A stretch of DNA of 19,247 nucleotides from Devosia sp. (GTDB lineage: Bacteria; Pseudomonadota; Alphaproteobacteria; Rhizobiales; Devosiaceae), in contig JANXSI010000222.1 in assembly GCA_025352765.1 (NCBI GenBank), forward strand, positions 1-19,247, in the 5' to 3' direction. The notes below the pieces were generated by a model. It was not told the origin of the DNA, searched no databases, and saw only the letters and a program-made list of their open reading frames with translations. The position numbers and the translations under genes are program-made. Shown piece by piece: positions 9,694-16,742 of this stretch (position 1 is the first letter of the stretch; the number at the start of each line of letters is the position of its first letter).

Positions 9694-9738
9694 CTTAACG
9701 GGAAACGGCCTGGGCGAAGGATTGGCGGAGCGGGTGGC

Positions 9739-10857
9739 CTACACCCGGTATTTTTCGATGACCGCCTTGTCCATCTCGATCCCGAAACCAGGACCCGTCG
9801 GGACCGCGTAGTAGCCGTTGTCGAACTTCGAGCGGTTCGCCACCAGGGCATAAAACATCGGGTCGCGGTCGCGATGAAAGGTTTCGATGTAGGTTCCGTT
9901 CGGCACCGAAGCCAGCAGATGCGCTGACACCTGCGGCTCTTCGTGATGTCCCATCTGGATGGTGAAGGCCTGCGCCAGGGCGGCGACGCGGCGCCACTCG
10001 GTCGGTCCGCCGCTCCAGCTCGCGTCGAAATTGCACACGTCGATCGCCCCGCTCATCATCAGGTCGCGGCAGCCCGCCCGGCTGATCTCGCTCTGTCCGG
10101 CGCAGACTGGGATGCCCATCAAATTGCGCGCCGCAGCGAGGTCGAGCCGGTCATTCTGCCAGTGGACCGGCTCTTCGAACCAGCGAATGTTGAGGTCCTC
10201 GGTGTAGCGCGAGAATTCGACGGCCTGCCTGAGGCTCCAGCCCTGGTTGGCATCGACCATTAGGTGAAACTCCGGGCCACCGCCGTCGCGGGCAGCGCGC
10301 ACTCGCTCGGCGTCTTCCCTGGGCGACCGTCCGCCGACCTTGAACTTGCAGCCGGCATAGCCGTCGCGGCGGATCTGCTCCATCTCCTTGGAGAAATCGA
10401 GGAGTGTCTTGCCTTCCTCGTAGTAGCCGGCGATGCAGGTGACCGGAAGCTTGTCTGTGTAGCCGCCCCAGAGTTTGTAGAGCGGCGCGTCCAGCGCCTT
10501 GCCGACCGCATCCCACAGGGCGCTGTCGACGCACGCCTGGGCGCACATGGCGAGTTTGCGGTCGCGCAGGATGTTGGTCGAGGGTTTGCGCATCTTTTCC
10601 CAGCAGCCTTCGATATTGAAGGCGTCCATGCCGAGCAGCAGTGGCTGGATTTCATCGAGGATGATCTTGACCACCTCGCCCTGGGTCTCGAATTCGTCGC
10701 CGTTGTAGATCTCGCCGACTATGCCGGCCGATGTGTAGACGCGCGTAATGATCGTGCAGCGGTGCGTCATGAAATAGTTGCTGCCGCGGAAGGTCTTGGG
10801 CAGGGGCATTTCGAGTGCTACGCACTCGATGCGTTCGATCCTGAGTTGGGGAACCAT
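9739..10857 (-). CDS. Enolase-superfamily protein (mandelate racemase/muconate lactonizing enzyme family), probable sugar-acid dehydratase
   Basis: 372 residues, a normal length for the mandelate racemase subgroup, which abstracts a proton alpha to a carboxylate using Mg2+ and commonly dehydrates sugar acids. Candidate active-site residues: Lys171 and Lys173 in GCKFKVGG (KxK), metal ligands Asp202 (VDANQGW), Glu228 (FEEP) and Glu257 (AGQSE), Asp278 (NFDAS) and His304 or His305 (GHHEEP). All expected positions are filled, so it should be catalytically competent. The ATG at 10857 is supported by GAGGG six bases upstream; a TTG at 10890 would place the start inside the operator. It is alone in its transcript, divergent from the LacI gene and convergent with Gfo/Idh. 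The context fits a fuconate-, rhamnonate- or galactarate-type dehydratase, but the substrate cannot be fixed. Confidence 0.9.
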   Translation of the reverse strand: MVPQLRIERIECVALEMPLPKTFRGSNYFMTHRCTIITRVYTSAGIVGEIYNGDEFETQGEVVKIILDEIQPLLLGMDAFNIEGCWEKMRKPSTNILRDRKLAMCAQACVDSALWDAVGKALDAPLYKLWGGYTDKLPVTCIAGYYEEGKTLLDFSKEMEQIRRDGYAGCKFKVGGRSPREDAERVRAARDGGGPEFHLMVDANQGWSLRQAVEFSRYTEDLNIRWFEEPVHWQNDRLDLAAARNLMGIPVCAGQSEISRAGCRDLMMSGAIDVCNFDASWSGGPTEWRRVAALAQAFTIQMGHHEEPQVSAHLLASVPNGTYIETFHRDRDPMFYALVANRSKFDNGYYAVPTGPGFGIEMDKAVIEKYRV

Positions 10858-10874
10858 CTTGCCCTCACGGCTTC

Positions 10875-10890
10875 TTAGAAACGTTTCCAA
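10875..10890. promoter_or_regulatory. Candidate LacI-family operator, enolase-superfamily gene
   Basis: TTAGAAACGTTTCCAA is an inverted repeat with seven of eight pairs matched, centred on CG as in known LacI/GalR-family operators. It lies directly after the predicted -10 box, 17 bases before the start codon of the minus-strand gene, and about 130 bases from the LacI start. It is the best of the four related sites. Confidence 0.7.
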
Positions 10891-10919
10891 AACTAACCAT
10901 AGTGGGCATGGAGGGTCAA
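10891..10919 (-). promoter_or_regulatory. Predicted promoter of the enolase-superfamily gene
   Basis: On the minus strand, TTGACC (10919-10914) and TTAGTT (10896-10891) are 17 bases apart, ending where the operator begins. The -35 box is good and the -10 box is weak. The rest of the 160-base divergent region (to 11017) should hold the LacI promoter; a TATAAG at 10979-10984 is a possible -10 box, but no good -35 box was found for it. Confidence 0.45.
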
Positions 10920-11017
10920 GCGTGCGTCGTCGTCAGGCCTCGTGCTAACCCCCACTCGCATCGCAAAACGAAAGCATCTATAAGCCGCAATACGGCAACG
11001 GGAGTTCGACTGAAACG

Positions 11018-12043
11018 ATGCGCAAGGGCGGCCGCAAATCGGCAACAATCAGGGATGTGGCGAGTACCGCCGGTGTCTCGGTCGGAACCGTATCGCGCAG
11101 CCTGAACGCACCCGATTCCGTGCGGCCCGTCACGCTTGCCAAAGTGCGCGCCGCCATCACATCGCTTGGCTTCCAGCCCGACAGCCGGGCACAGAACATG
11201 CGCCGGCGCAACACGATGACCATCGGCTTCGTGGTCGATGATATCGCCAACCCCTGGCATGCCAGTTCCTTCAAGGCCGCCGACGCGGTGTTGCGCGAAA
11301 AGGGTTACTCGCTCTATCTCGTCAACACCAACGGCCGGGCCGTCGAGGAAGCGACCGCCGTGGACATGCTGCAGCATGGGCGAGCCGACGGCCTGATCAT
11401 GACAATCAACAACGAGCAGGATCCGCGGACGCTGAAGCGGCTCGAGGAGCTGCGGATTCCTTCGGTGCTGCTTGATCGGGATATTCCGCTCGAGATCGAT
11501 GCGGTCCTCACCGACCACGCCAGCGGGATCACGCAGGCGACCCAATACCTGATCGAACTGGGGCACCGGCGGATCGCGATCATCACGGCGGGCAACGACA
11601 TCCGTCCGGGCCGCGAGCGCGTGCGCGGCTTCGTCGAGGCGTTCATCAAGCGCGGTCTGCCGGTGCCCACTGACCTCATCCGATCACAGAGCCTCTCGGC
11701 CGAATTCGGTTTCCGCGAAGCGACGGCACTGCTCAGCGACCCGGATCGCCCGACCGCCATCATCGCTGCCGGGAACCGCATTCTCGTCGGCGTCCTTCGA
11801 GCATTCCAGCAGCGCGGCATCTCGGTGCCCGGCGATATTTCGCTTATCGGTTGCGACCGCTCGGATGTGGCGATGCTCTATCCGGGGCCCATCACCATCA
11901 TCGATCGCGACGTCGACGAGATCGGCCGCACAGCGGCGCAGCTCCTGCTCGAGCGGCTCGAGCGACAGGTCGATCGGCCGGCGCAGCGCATTGTATTCCC
12001 GACCCGGCTGATCCTCGGTGGTTCCTGTGTCAGCGTGCGTTGA
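11018..12043 (+). CDS. LacI family transcriptional regulator (probable local repressor)
   Basis: 341-residue LacI/GalR-type regulator of standard length. The N-terminal helix-turn-helix ATIRDVASTAGVSVGTVSRS spans residues 9-28, followed by the hinge-helix region LGFQPDSRAQNMR (50-62) and a periplasmic-binding-protein-like effector domain starting TIGFVVDDIANPW (68-80) and ending near ERIVFPTRLILGGSC-type sequence. Such proteins are usually dimers that release palindromic CG-centred operators when a sugar binds. The ATG at 11018 is the only start that keeps the whole DNA-binding domain; its ribosome site is weak (GGGAG about 13 bases upstream). It is flanked by sugar genes on both sides and divergent from the enolase-superfamily gene. 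Four related palindromes in nearby promoters are plausible targets. The end is 5 bases from the convergent end of operon B. Confidence 0.93.
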   Translation: MRKGGRKSATIRDVASTAGVSVGTVSRSLNAPDSVRPVTLAKVRAAITSLGFQPDSRAQNMRRRNTMTIGFVVDDIANPWHASSFKAADAVLREKGYSLYLVNTNGRAVEEATAVDMLQHGRADGLIMTINNEQDPRTLKRLEELRIPSVLLDRDIPLEIDAVLTDHASGITQATQYLIELGHRRIAIITAGNDIRPGRERVRGFVEAFIKRGLPVPTDLIRSQSLSAEFGFREATALLSDPDRPTAIIAAGNRILVGVLRAFQQRGISVPGDISLIGCDRSDVAMLYPGPITIIDRDVDEIGRTAAQLLLERLERQVDRPAQRIVFPTRLILGGSCVSVR

Positions 12044-12048
12044 GGCGG

Positions 12049-13065
12049 TCACCGGCCCGAGGCGATGCGGTTGATCCGACGTGTACGCTGGTATTTTATG
12101 AACTGATCGAGCGCGACAGCGAGCACAATCACCGCGCCCGTCACGAAGGTCGACCAGGTGGCATCGATGCCGAAGAAGATCAGCCCAGAACTGATGACCT
12201 GGATGATCAGCATGCCCACCACCGCGCCGATGATGGTGCCATAGCCGCCCGAGAGCGGCGTGCCGCCGATGATCACCGCGGCGACCACCACGAGCACGAA
12301 ATCGGACCCCTCAATCGGATCGATGGCGCCGCGGAAGCCGACGTACATCGCCCCCGAAAGTCCGCAGATCGCCCCCATCAAGACCAGCGTCTGCAGCCGC
12401 AGAAGCCCCGTCGGGATCCCAGCGAGCCGGGCTGCCTCGGGATTGGATCCCACTGCCTGCACCCGATAACCGAAGCGTGTGCGATGCAGCAGAAGATGCA
12501 GCGCGACGGCGAGGGCGACGAATACGATCCCGGCCACCGGCACTACGCCGAACAGCCGAAGCTTGAAGAACGTGAAGAACGAACTCGACGTATCCGAGGG
12601 GACGATGGCGCGACCCTGGTTCATCACCAGCGATAGCCCCTGGAACATTGAATATGTGCCAAGCGTCACGATGATAGCAGGCAGCCTGAGCCCCACTGCG
12701 ATCACCCCGTTCACGAGGCCAAGTCCGGCGCCGAAGATCACTCCGGCCGAGGCGGCAAGCCACGGATCGACGCCCGCGACCATCAGCACCGCGGAAAACA
12801 CCGCCGAGAAGTTGAAGATCCAGCCCACCGATAAGTCGATCTCGCGGATTGCCAGCAGGAACACCATGCCCACGGCCAGCATCCCTAGGAAGGTCGAGTT
12901 GCTGAGCAGCGAGAAGAGGTTCACCGGGTTGAGAAAACGCGGCCGGGACAGCCCGATGATGGCGACCATCACAAGCAGTGCGACGATGACCCCCACTTCC
13001 TCGGGAATACGAATGCGATCCCTGCGCGGCCGCGAGTCTGGTACGGAATGGTCGCCATCGGTCAT
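12049..13065 (-). CDS. Sugar ABC transporter permease (BPD_transp_2/RbsC-like), system B
   Basis: 338-residue polytopic inner-membrane permease. After a charged cytoplasmic N-terminus (residues 1-22) it is mostly hydrophobic helices. Marks: REIDLSVGW at 74-82, LGLVNGVIAVGLRLPAIIV at about 115-133, and the ATPase-contact loop AVGSNPEAARLAGIP. It is the only permease in system B, so it would work as a homodimer, as in ribose and xylose importers. The ATG at 13065 is preferred over a start at 13101 because it follows AAGGAGG by about 7 bases and overlaps the ATPase stop by four bases (ATGA). It is the last gene of operon B. Confidence 0.92.
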   Translation of the reverse strand: MTDGDHSVPDSRPRRDRIRIPEEVGVIVALLVMVAIIGLSRPRFLNPVNLFSLLSNSTFLGMLAVGMVFLLAIREIDLSVGWIFNFSAVFSAVLMVAGVDPWLAASAGVIFGAGLGLVNGVIAVGLRLPAIIVTLGTYSMFQGLSLVMNQGRAIVPSDTSSSFFTFFKLRLFGVVPVAGIVFVALAVALHLLLHRTRFGYRVQAVGSNPEAARLAGIPTGLLRLQTLVLMGAICGLSGAMYVGFRGAIDPIEGSDFVLVVVAAVIIGGTPLSGGYGTIIGAVVGMLIIQVISSGLIFFGIDATWSTFVTGAVIVLAVALDQFIKYQRTRRINRIASGR

Positions 13066-14597
13066 GGCACAGCCTCCTTCGCCGGGACATCGTCCGGCCA
13101 CTCGCCCGTGTTGACGAGGTGGAGGACATTGCGGCTGTCGAGCCCATCGCCCTGCACCTCGCCGACGAGGCGGCCCTGGTAAATGATGAGCACGCGATCG
13201 GACAGTCCGATCAGTTCGGGCAGCTCGGTGGAGCTGAACAGGACGATCCCGCCATTTGCGCTCATGCGACGGATCAGGCCGTAGATCTCGCGCTTGGCGC
13301 CCACGTCGACGCCGCGGGTCGGGTCATCGAGGAGGAACACATCCGGTCCGATCTCGAGCCACTTGCCGATGACCACCTTTTGCTGGTTGCCGCCCGACAG
13401 GGCGTTGACCGGCAGCAGCGCCGATGCGGCCTTGATCCGCAGCGACTCGATCTGTCGCTGCGCCCGCTCGAGCGCCTTGCCGTGCAGGAAGGTGAGGGGG
13501 CCGTCATTGCGGGCCCCGACGGCGACGTTTGAAATGTTGAACAGGATCGACTTCTCGAGCATCAGCCCGTTCTTGCGCCGATCGGCGGGAACGAGGCAGA
13601 TACCCCGCCGCGCTGCTTCCGTCGGACTCCGCGGCAGGTCGCCACCGTCGGGGAAGGCGGCCATTCCATGGGCGGCCCGGGTGTTGCCAAACAGCAGCGA
13701 CAGCAGATCAGAGACCCCCGACCCCTCGAGTCCGGCAATTCCGACAATTTCGCCCGAACGGGCCGAAAAGCTGATGTTGCGCAGCCGGCCGCCGCTGAGA
13801 TTGCTGACCGAGAGGCCGCGTTCGGCCACGCCTTCCTTGACCGGTAACGGCGGCGGGAACAGCGCCTCGCGTTGCTGCCCGATCATCCCCTCGATCACTT
13901 CGGCGATGCTGAGGTTGCTTGTAAGCGCGGTCAAGACGTCCCGACCGTTGCGCGTGATGGTGATGCTGTCAGAGATCGAAAACACCTCCTCGAGCCGGTG
14001 CGACACGTAGAGAATGGTAATTCCCTGGGCGCGCAGGGCGTCGAGAACCCGGAACAGCCGCTCGGTCTCGGCCCGGTTGAGGGCCGAGTTCGGCTCGTCG
14101 AGAATGAGCAGCCGAGGACGCTCGATCAGCACCCGGCAAAGTTCCACCAATTGCTGCTCGCCGATGCTGAGGCGGGCGAGCGGCGCACGAAGGTCGACAT
14201 GCAGCCCAAGTTGGTCGAGAAGGGCGCGGCTCTGCTCCTCCATCGCGGTCAACGAGATCAGCCCGTGGCGGGTCGGCTCACGGTTGACGAAGAGATTGGC
14301 CAGAACCGAGCGTTCGGGAAACAGGCTCAGTTCCTGATAGACAATGCCGATGCCGTGGGCCCGGGCAACACTGGGTCCATCGACGGTGATCGGTCGACCG
14401 TCGAGCAGGATTTCTCCACCATCGGGGCGCACGGCACCGGCAAGCACCTTCATCAACGTCGACTTGCCAGCGCCGTTCTCGCCCACCACTGCATGAATGG
14501 TGCCCGGCTGCACGACGAGGTTCATGTCGGCCATCGCGACCACACCACCATAGTTCTTGGTCAGGTGCCGAACCTCGATGAGCGGGGTGTTGGCCAC
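13062..14597 (-). CDS. Sugar ABC transporter ATP-binding protein (two fused ABC domains, RbsA/MglA-like), system B
   Basis: 511 residues from the GTG at 14597, chosen because GAGGAG lies 7 bases upstream; a TTG start at 14612 would place that site inside the gene. N-domain: Walker A GENGAGKST (39-47), Q-loop YQEL (87-90), signature LSIGEQQ (143-149), Walker B LLILDEP (163-169), switch His in YVSHR. C-domain: lysine-less P-loop GLEGSGVS (289-296), intact LSGGNQQ (400-406), then FLLDDP (421-426), in which the usual catalytic glutamate is Asp425. The P-loop loss is family-normal; the Glu-to-Asp change is not usual. It follows the binding-protein gene after a 66-base gap with a GC hairpin and overlaps the permease start by four bases. 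It powers system B import in the cytoplasm. Confidence 0.92.
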   Translation of the reverse strand: MANTPLIEVRHLTKNYGGVVAMADMNLVVQPGTIHAVVGENGAGKSTLMKVLAGAVRPDGGEILLDGRPITVDGPSVARAHGIGIVYQELSLFPERSVLANLFVNREPTRHGLISLTAMEEQSRALLDQLGLHVDLRAPLARLSIGEQQLVELCRVLIERPRLLILDEPNSALNRAETERLFRVLDALRAQGITILYVSHRLEEVFSISDSITITRNGRDVLTALTSNLSIAEVIEGMIGQQREALFPPPLPVKEGVAERGLSVSNLSGGRLRNISFSARSGEIVGIAGLEGSGVSDLLSLLFGNTRAAHGMAAFPDGGDLPRSPTEAARRGICLVPADRRKNGLMLEKSILFNISNVAVGARNDGPLTFLHGKALERAQRQIESLRIKAASALLPVNALSGGNQQKVVIGKWLEIGPDVFLLDDPTRGVDVGAKREIYGLIRRMSANGGIVLFSSTELPELIGLSDRVLIIYQGRLVGEVQGDGLDSRNVLHLVNTGEWPDDVPAKEAVP

Positions 14598-14619
14598 GCG
14601 GTGTCTCCTCAAACGAGAA

Positions 14620-14643
14620 GGGCGGCCCGACGTGGGGCCGCCC
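14620..14643 (-). other. Intercistronic GC hairpin after binding-protein gene B
   Basis: GGGCGGCCC (14620-14628) pairs perfectly with GGGCCGCCC (14635-14643) around a 6-base loop, 20 bases past the binding-protein stop. Downstream in the minus direction comes TTCTCGTTT, a weak T-rich run just before the ribosome site of the ATPase. It could act as a leaky terminator or as a 3' stabiliser giving more binding protein than ATPase. Confidence 0.6.
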
Positions 14644-14663
14644 CGTCATAAGCGTATCGGACC

Positions 14664-15731
14664 TTACTCGGATTCGGCCGAAATCGGCTGTGGCGCGGCG
14701 TTGAGTACGTCGGCCGTCAGCGAGTCCGCCCAGGGCTTGTAATAGGCAGCGGTCGCCGCCGGATCCGCCGCCAGCTTCTGCGCCTCGTCGAAGCTGATCG
14801 GTGTCAGGCCATTGCCCATGTCGACCTTGTCGGCAGTGACGATCTGCGCGCCCGCGTTGTAGAATCCCGCCCCGAGTGTCTTGCCGTTCTTGGCAGCGTT
14901 AACCAGCAGCGCGATCGGCAGATAGCCCTGCACATAGGCGCTCTGGCCGATGGTCACGTAAGCGTGGCCTTCCTTGATCGCCTTGAGGTTGAGCTCGGTG
15001 AGGTCATAGCCACCGGCAACAAACTTGTCGCCATTGGCAGCATTGAGCTGGCCGAGGCTTGTCACGTCCGGCGCGCAGAGGCCAACCAGCGCAACCGCAT
15101 CGGGATTGGCTGCGTAGAGCTGCTCCCAGCGGTTGTAGTTTTCGACCGCCGAAACCTTCACGTCGAACGGCCCAAGGATCTTGAGGCCAGGTGCCTTGGA
15201 CAGCGACTCCGTCACGCCCTTGGCACGGTTCTCGAGCACCGGAATGCCCGGGAAGCAATTGCCCAAAATGACCGACCCCTTGGCGCCATCGCCTCCCAAT
15301 TTCTCGACGATCATGCGGCCGAGAACCCGGCCACTCTCGACCGACTTCTCGCCGACATAGGGGCCGTTCACGGCTTGGCTGAGCAGGTTGTACTGCACCA
15401 CCGGCACGCCCGAGGCGACGATGTCGTTGAGGGCGCTGGCCATGGATTCGCCGGGAACCGACGTGGCGACGCCCTTGGCGCCGGCGTTGACGAAGTTCTG
15501 CACCAGCTTGAGCTGGCCCTCCGGCGCGCTGCCGGCCTGCTGCGCCACATTGAGCGTGACCCCCAGGTCCTTGGCCGCCTGCTGCGCCCCGTCGATGATC
15601 TGCTGCACGAACGGATCGCCCTGCGAGTGGGTGACGAAGGCATAGCTGTCCTGAGCGAAGGCGGTCGAGGCGCCGAGCGTCACCGCCAGTGCGGCGCCCA
15701 GAAGCGCGGTAGTCGTCTTGCGTGTGGTCAT
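14664..15731 (-). CDS. Sugar ABC transporter periplasmic substrate-binding protein, system B
   Basis: 355-residue type-I periplasmic binding protein (ribose/xylose-binding superfamily). A Sec signal peptide covers residues 1-26 (TTRK, hydrophobic stretch, then AFA before Gln27). The mature part opens with the family strand SYAFVTHSQGDPFVQ and keeps the usual second segment QLKLVQNFVNAGAKGVA. The ATG at 15731 has GGGAGGGG 6 bases upstream. It is the second gene of operon B, after the SDR and before the ATPase, so it supplies the same importer. It shares the fold with the system A binding protein, but the binding-site segments differ clearly (no PKFLG or TWDSP), so the two systems probably take different ligands (inference). 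Ligand unknown. Confidence 0.9.
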   Translation of the reverse strand: MTTRKTTTALLGAALAVTLGASTAFAQDSYAFVTHSQGDPFVQQIIDGAQQAAKDLGVTLNVAQQAGSAPEGQLKLVQNFVNAGAKGVATSVPGESMASALNDIVASGVPVVQYNLLSQAVNGPYVGEKSVESGRVLGRMIVEKLGGDGAKGSVILGNCFPGIPVLENRAKGVTESLSKAPGLKILGPFDVKVSAVENYNRWEQLYAANPDAVALVGLCAPDVTSLGQLNAANGDKFVAGGYDLTELNLKAIKEGHAYVTIGQSAYVQGYLPIALLVNAAKNGKTLGAGFYNAGAQIVTADKVDMGNGLTPISFDEAQKLAADPAATAAYYKPWADSLTADVLNAAPQPISAESE

Positions 15732-15794
15732 GGTTTCCCCTCCCTGGGAAGTGCAGTCTTTTCCGGTAGCCGCATCGGCCGTCGGACCGTCGGG

Positions 15795-16562
15795 TCAGAT
15801 GGCGGTGAGCCCGCCATCGACGAACATGAAGGAACCAGTCATGTACGAGGCGTCGTCGGACGCCATGAAGGCGATGGCGCCGGCCACCTCATGCGGCTCG
15901 GCCCCGCGCCGCAGCGGAATTTGGTTGATCTGCCACTCGTAGACTTTTGGATCGGCCACCAGTTCGCGCACGATCTGGGTCAGGGTGAAGCCCGGCACCA
16001 CGACGTTCACGCGGATGCCGTCTTTGGCGTGATCGACCGCCATCACCCGTGACAGGGCGTGCACGCCGCCCTTGCTTGAGCCGTAGGCGACGTTCGCCGG
16101 GGTACAGCCCGACATGCCCGTGGGAGATCCCGTCAGCACCACCGCGCCCTTGCCGGCAGTGGCCTTGATCGCACGGATGCCATGCTTGCAGGTCAGGTAC
16201 ATGCCGGTGAGGTTGACCCCCACCATCTCGTCCCAGACGTCTTTGGGCAGCTCGTCGACCGCGCGGTCGCGGGCTCCAGAAAAGATCGCGGCGTTGGAGC
16301 AGACGATGTCGACTTTGCCGAACGCCTCAAGCACGCGCTTGTAGCCCGCCTCGACCTGCGCCTCCTCGCGCACGTCAAGCTTGACCGCAATGGCCTCGCC
16401 GCCGGCAGCTCGGATCGTCTCGACCGTCGCCGCGGCTGAATCCGCATTCCAATCGAAGATACCAAGCCGGCAGCCTTCTTCGGCGAGACGGATCGCAGCA
16501 GCCTGGCCGATGCCCGCGCCCGAGCCGGTGACGACGGCAGTCTTGCCCATGAGGCCCCGCAT
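15795..16562 (-). CDS. SDR family NAD(P)-dependent oxidoreductase, first gene of operon B
   Basis: 255-residue classical short-chain dehydrogenase, normal length. Seen: cofactor motif TGSGAGIG (12-19), Asp37 after the second strand (GIFDWN), suggesting NAD rather than NADP preference, NAA at 90-92, and active-site Asn117, Ser146, Tyr160 and Lys164 (YGSSK), all in place. It ends with the usual FMFVDGG. The ATG at 16562 follows GAGGGGGAG with good spacing; an ATG four codons later is less well placed. It is the leader gene of a transporter operon, with a 63-base gap before the binding protein. It probably oxidises the imported sugar or polyol in the cytoplasm, for example as a sugar 1-dehydrogenase (inference). 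The predicted promoter and operator lie 75-105 bases upstream. Confidence 0.92.
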   Translation of the reverse strand: MRGLMGKTAVVTGSGAGIGQAAAIRLAEEGCRLGIFDWNADSAAATVETIRAAGGEAIAVKLDVREEAQVEAGYKRVLEAFGKVDIVCSNAAIFSGARDRAVDELPKDVWDEMVGVNLTGMYLTCKHGIRAIKATAGKGAVVLTGSPTGMSGCTPANVAYGSSKGGVHALSRVMAVDHAKDGIRVNVVVPGFTLTQIVRELVADPKVYEWQINQIPLRRGAEPHEVAGAIAFMASDDASYMTGSFMFVDGGLTAI

Positions 16563-16637
16563 TGACTCCCCCTCGCATCTGGTGCCCGGGCCCGTGTGTC
16601 TGGGTCTCTCGCGGCTCCGATCAGACGTCTATCAAAA

Positions 16638-16653
16638 ATGATATCGTTTCTAA
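16638..16653. promoter_or_regulatory. Candidate LacI-family operator, operon B promoter
   Basis: Read on the minus strand, TTAGAAACGATATCAT starts with the same nine bases as the site at 10875 and agrees with the TTGGAAACGTTTCCAA palindrome at 11 of 16 positions. It covers the -10 box and part of the spacer of the predicted operon B promoter. One half-site is good, the other poor. Confidence 0.45.
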
Positions 16654-16665
16654 ATCGCGCGTCAA
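16638..16665 (-). promoter_or_regulatory. Predicted sigma70-type promoter of operon B
   Basis: On the minus strand, TTGACG (16665-16660) and TATCAT (16643-16638) are separated by 16 bases; each box has five of six consensus bases. This is the best core promoter in the window. It lies in the 180-base gap 16563-16742 between operons C and B, which holds no gene and no obvious terminator for operon C. Confidence 0.6.
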
Positions 16666-16742
16666 GCTTTCTCGAAATTCTTGATATTGCACGACCAGAC
16701 AAGGTGTTAGTGTTCAGATATCGATTTCAAATACCGGTCAGA

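Noticed and set aside
9701..9708. GGAAACGG in the gap between Gfo/Idh and the enolase-superfamily gene
   Set aside because: Matches half of the operator motif, but the gap is between convergent genes with no promoter and no second half-site.
11009..11024. ACTGAAACGATGCGCA over the LacI start codon as an autoregulatory operator
   Set aside because: Only 9 of 16 positions match and one half is absent; it shares GAAACGAT with the operon B site but is too weak to call.
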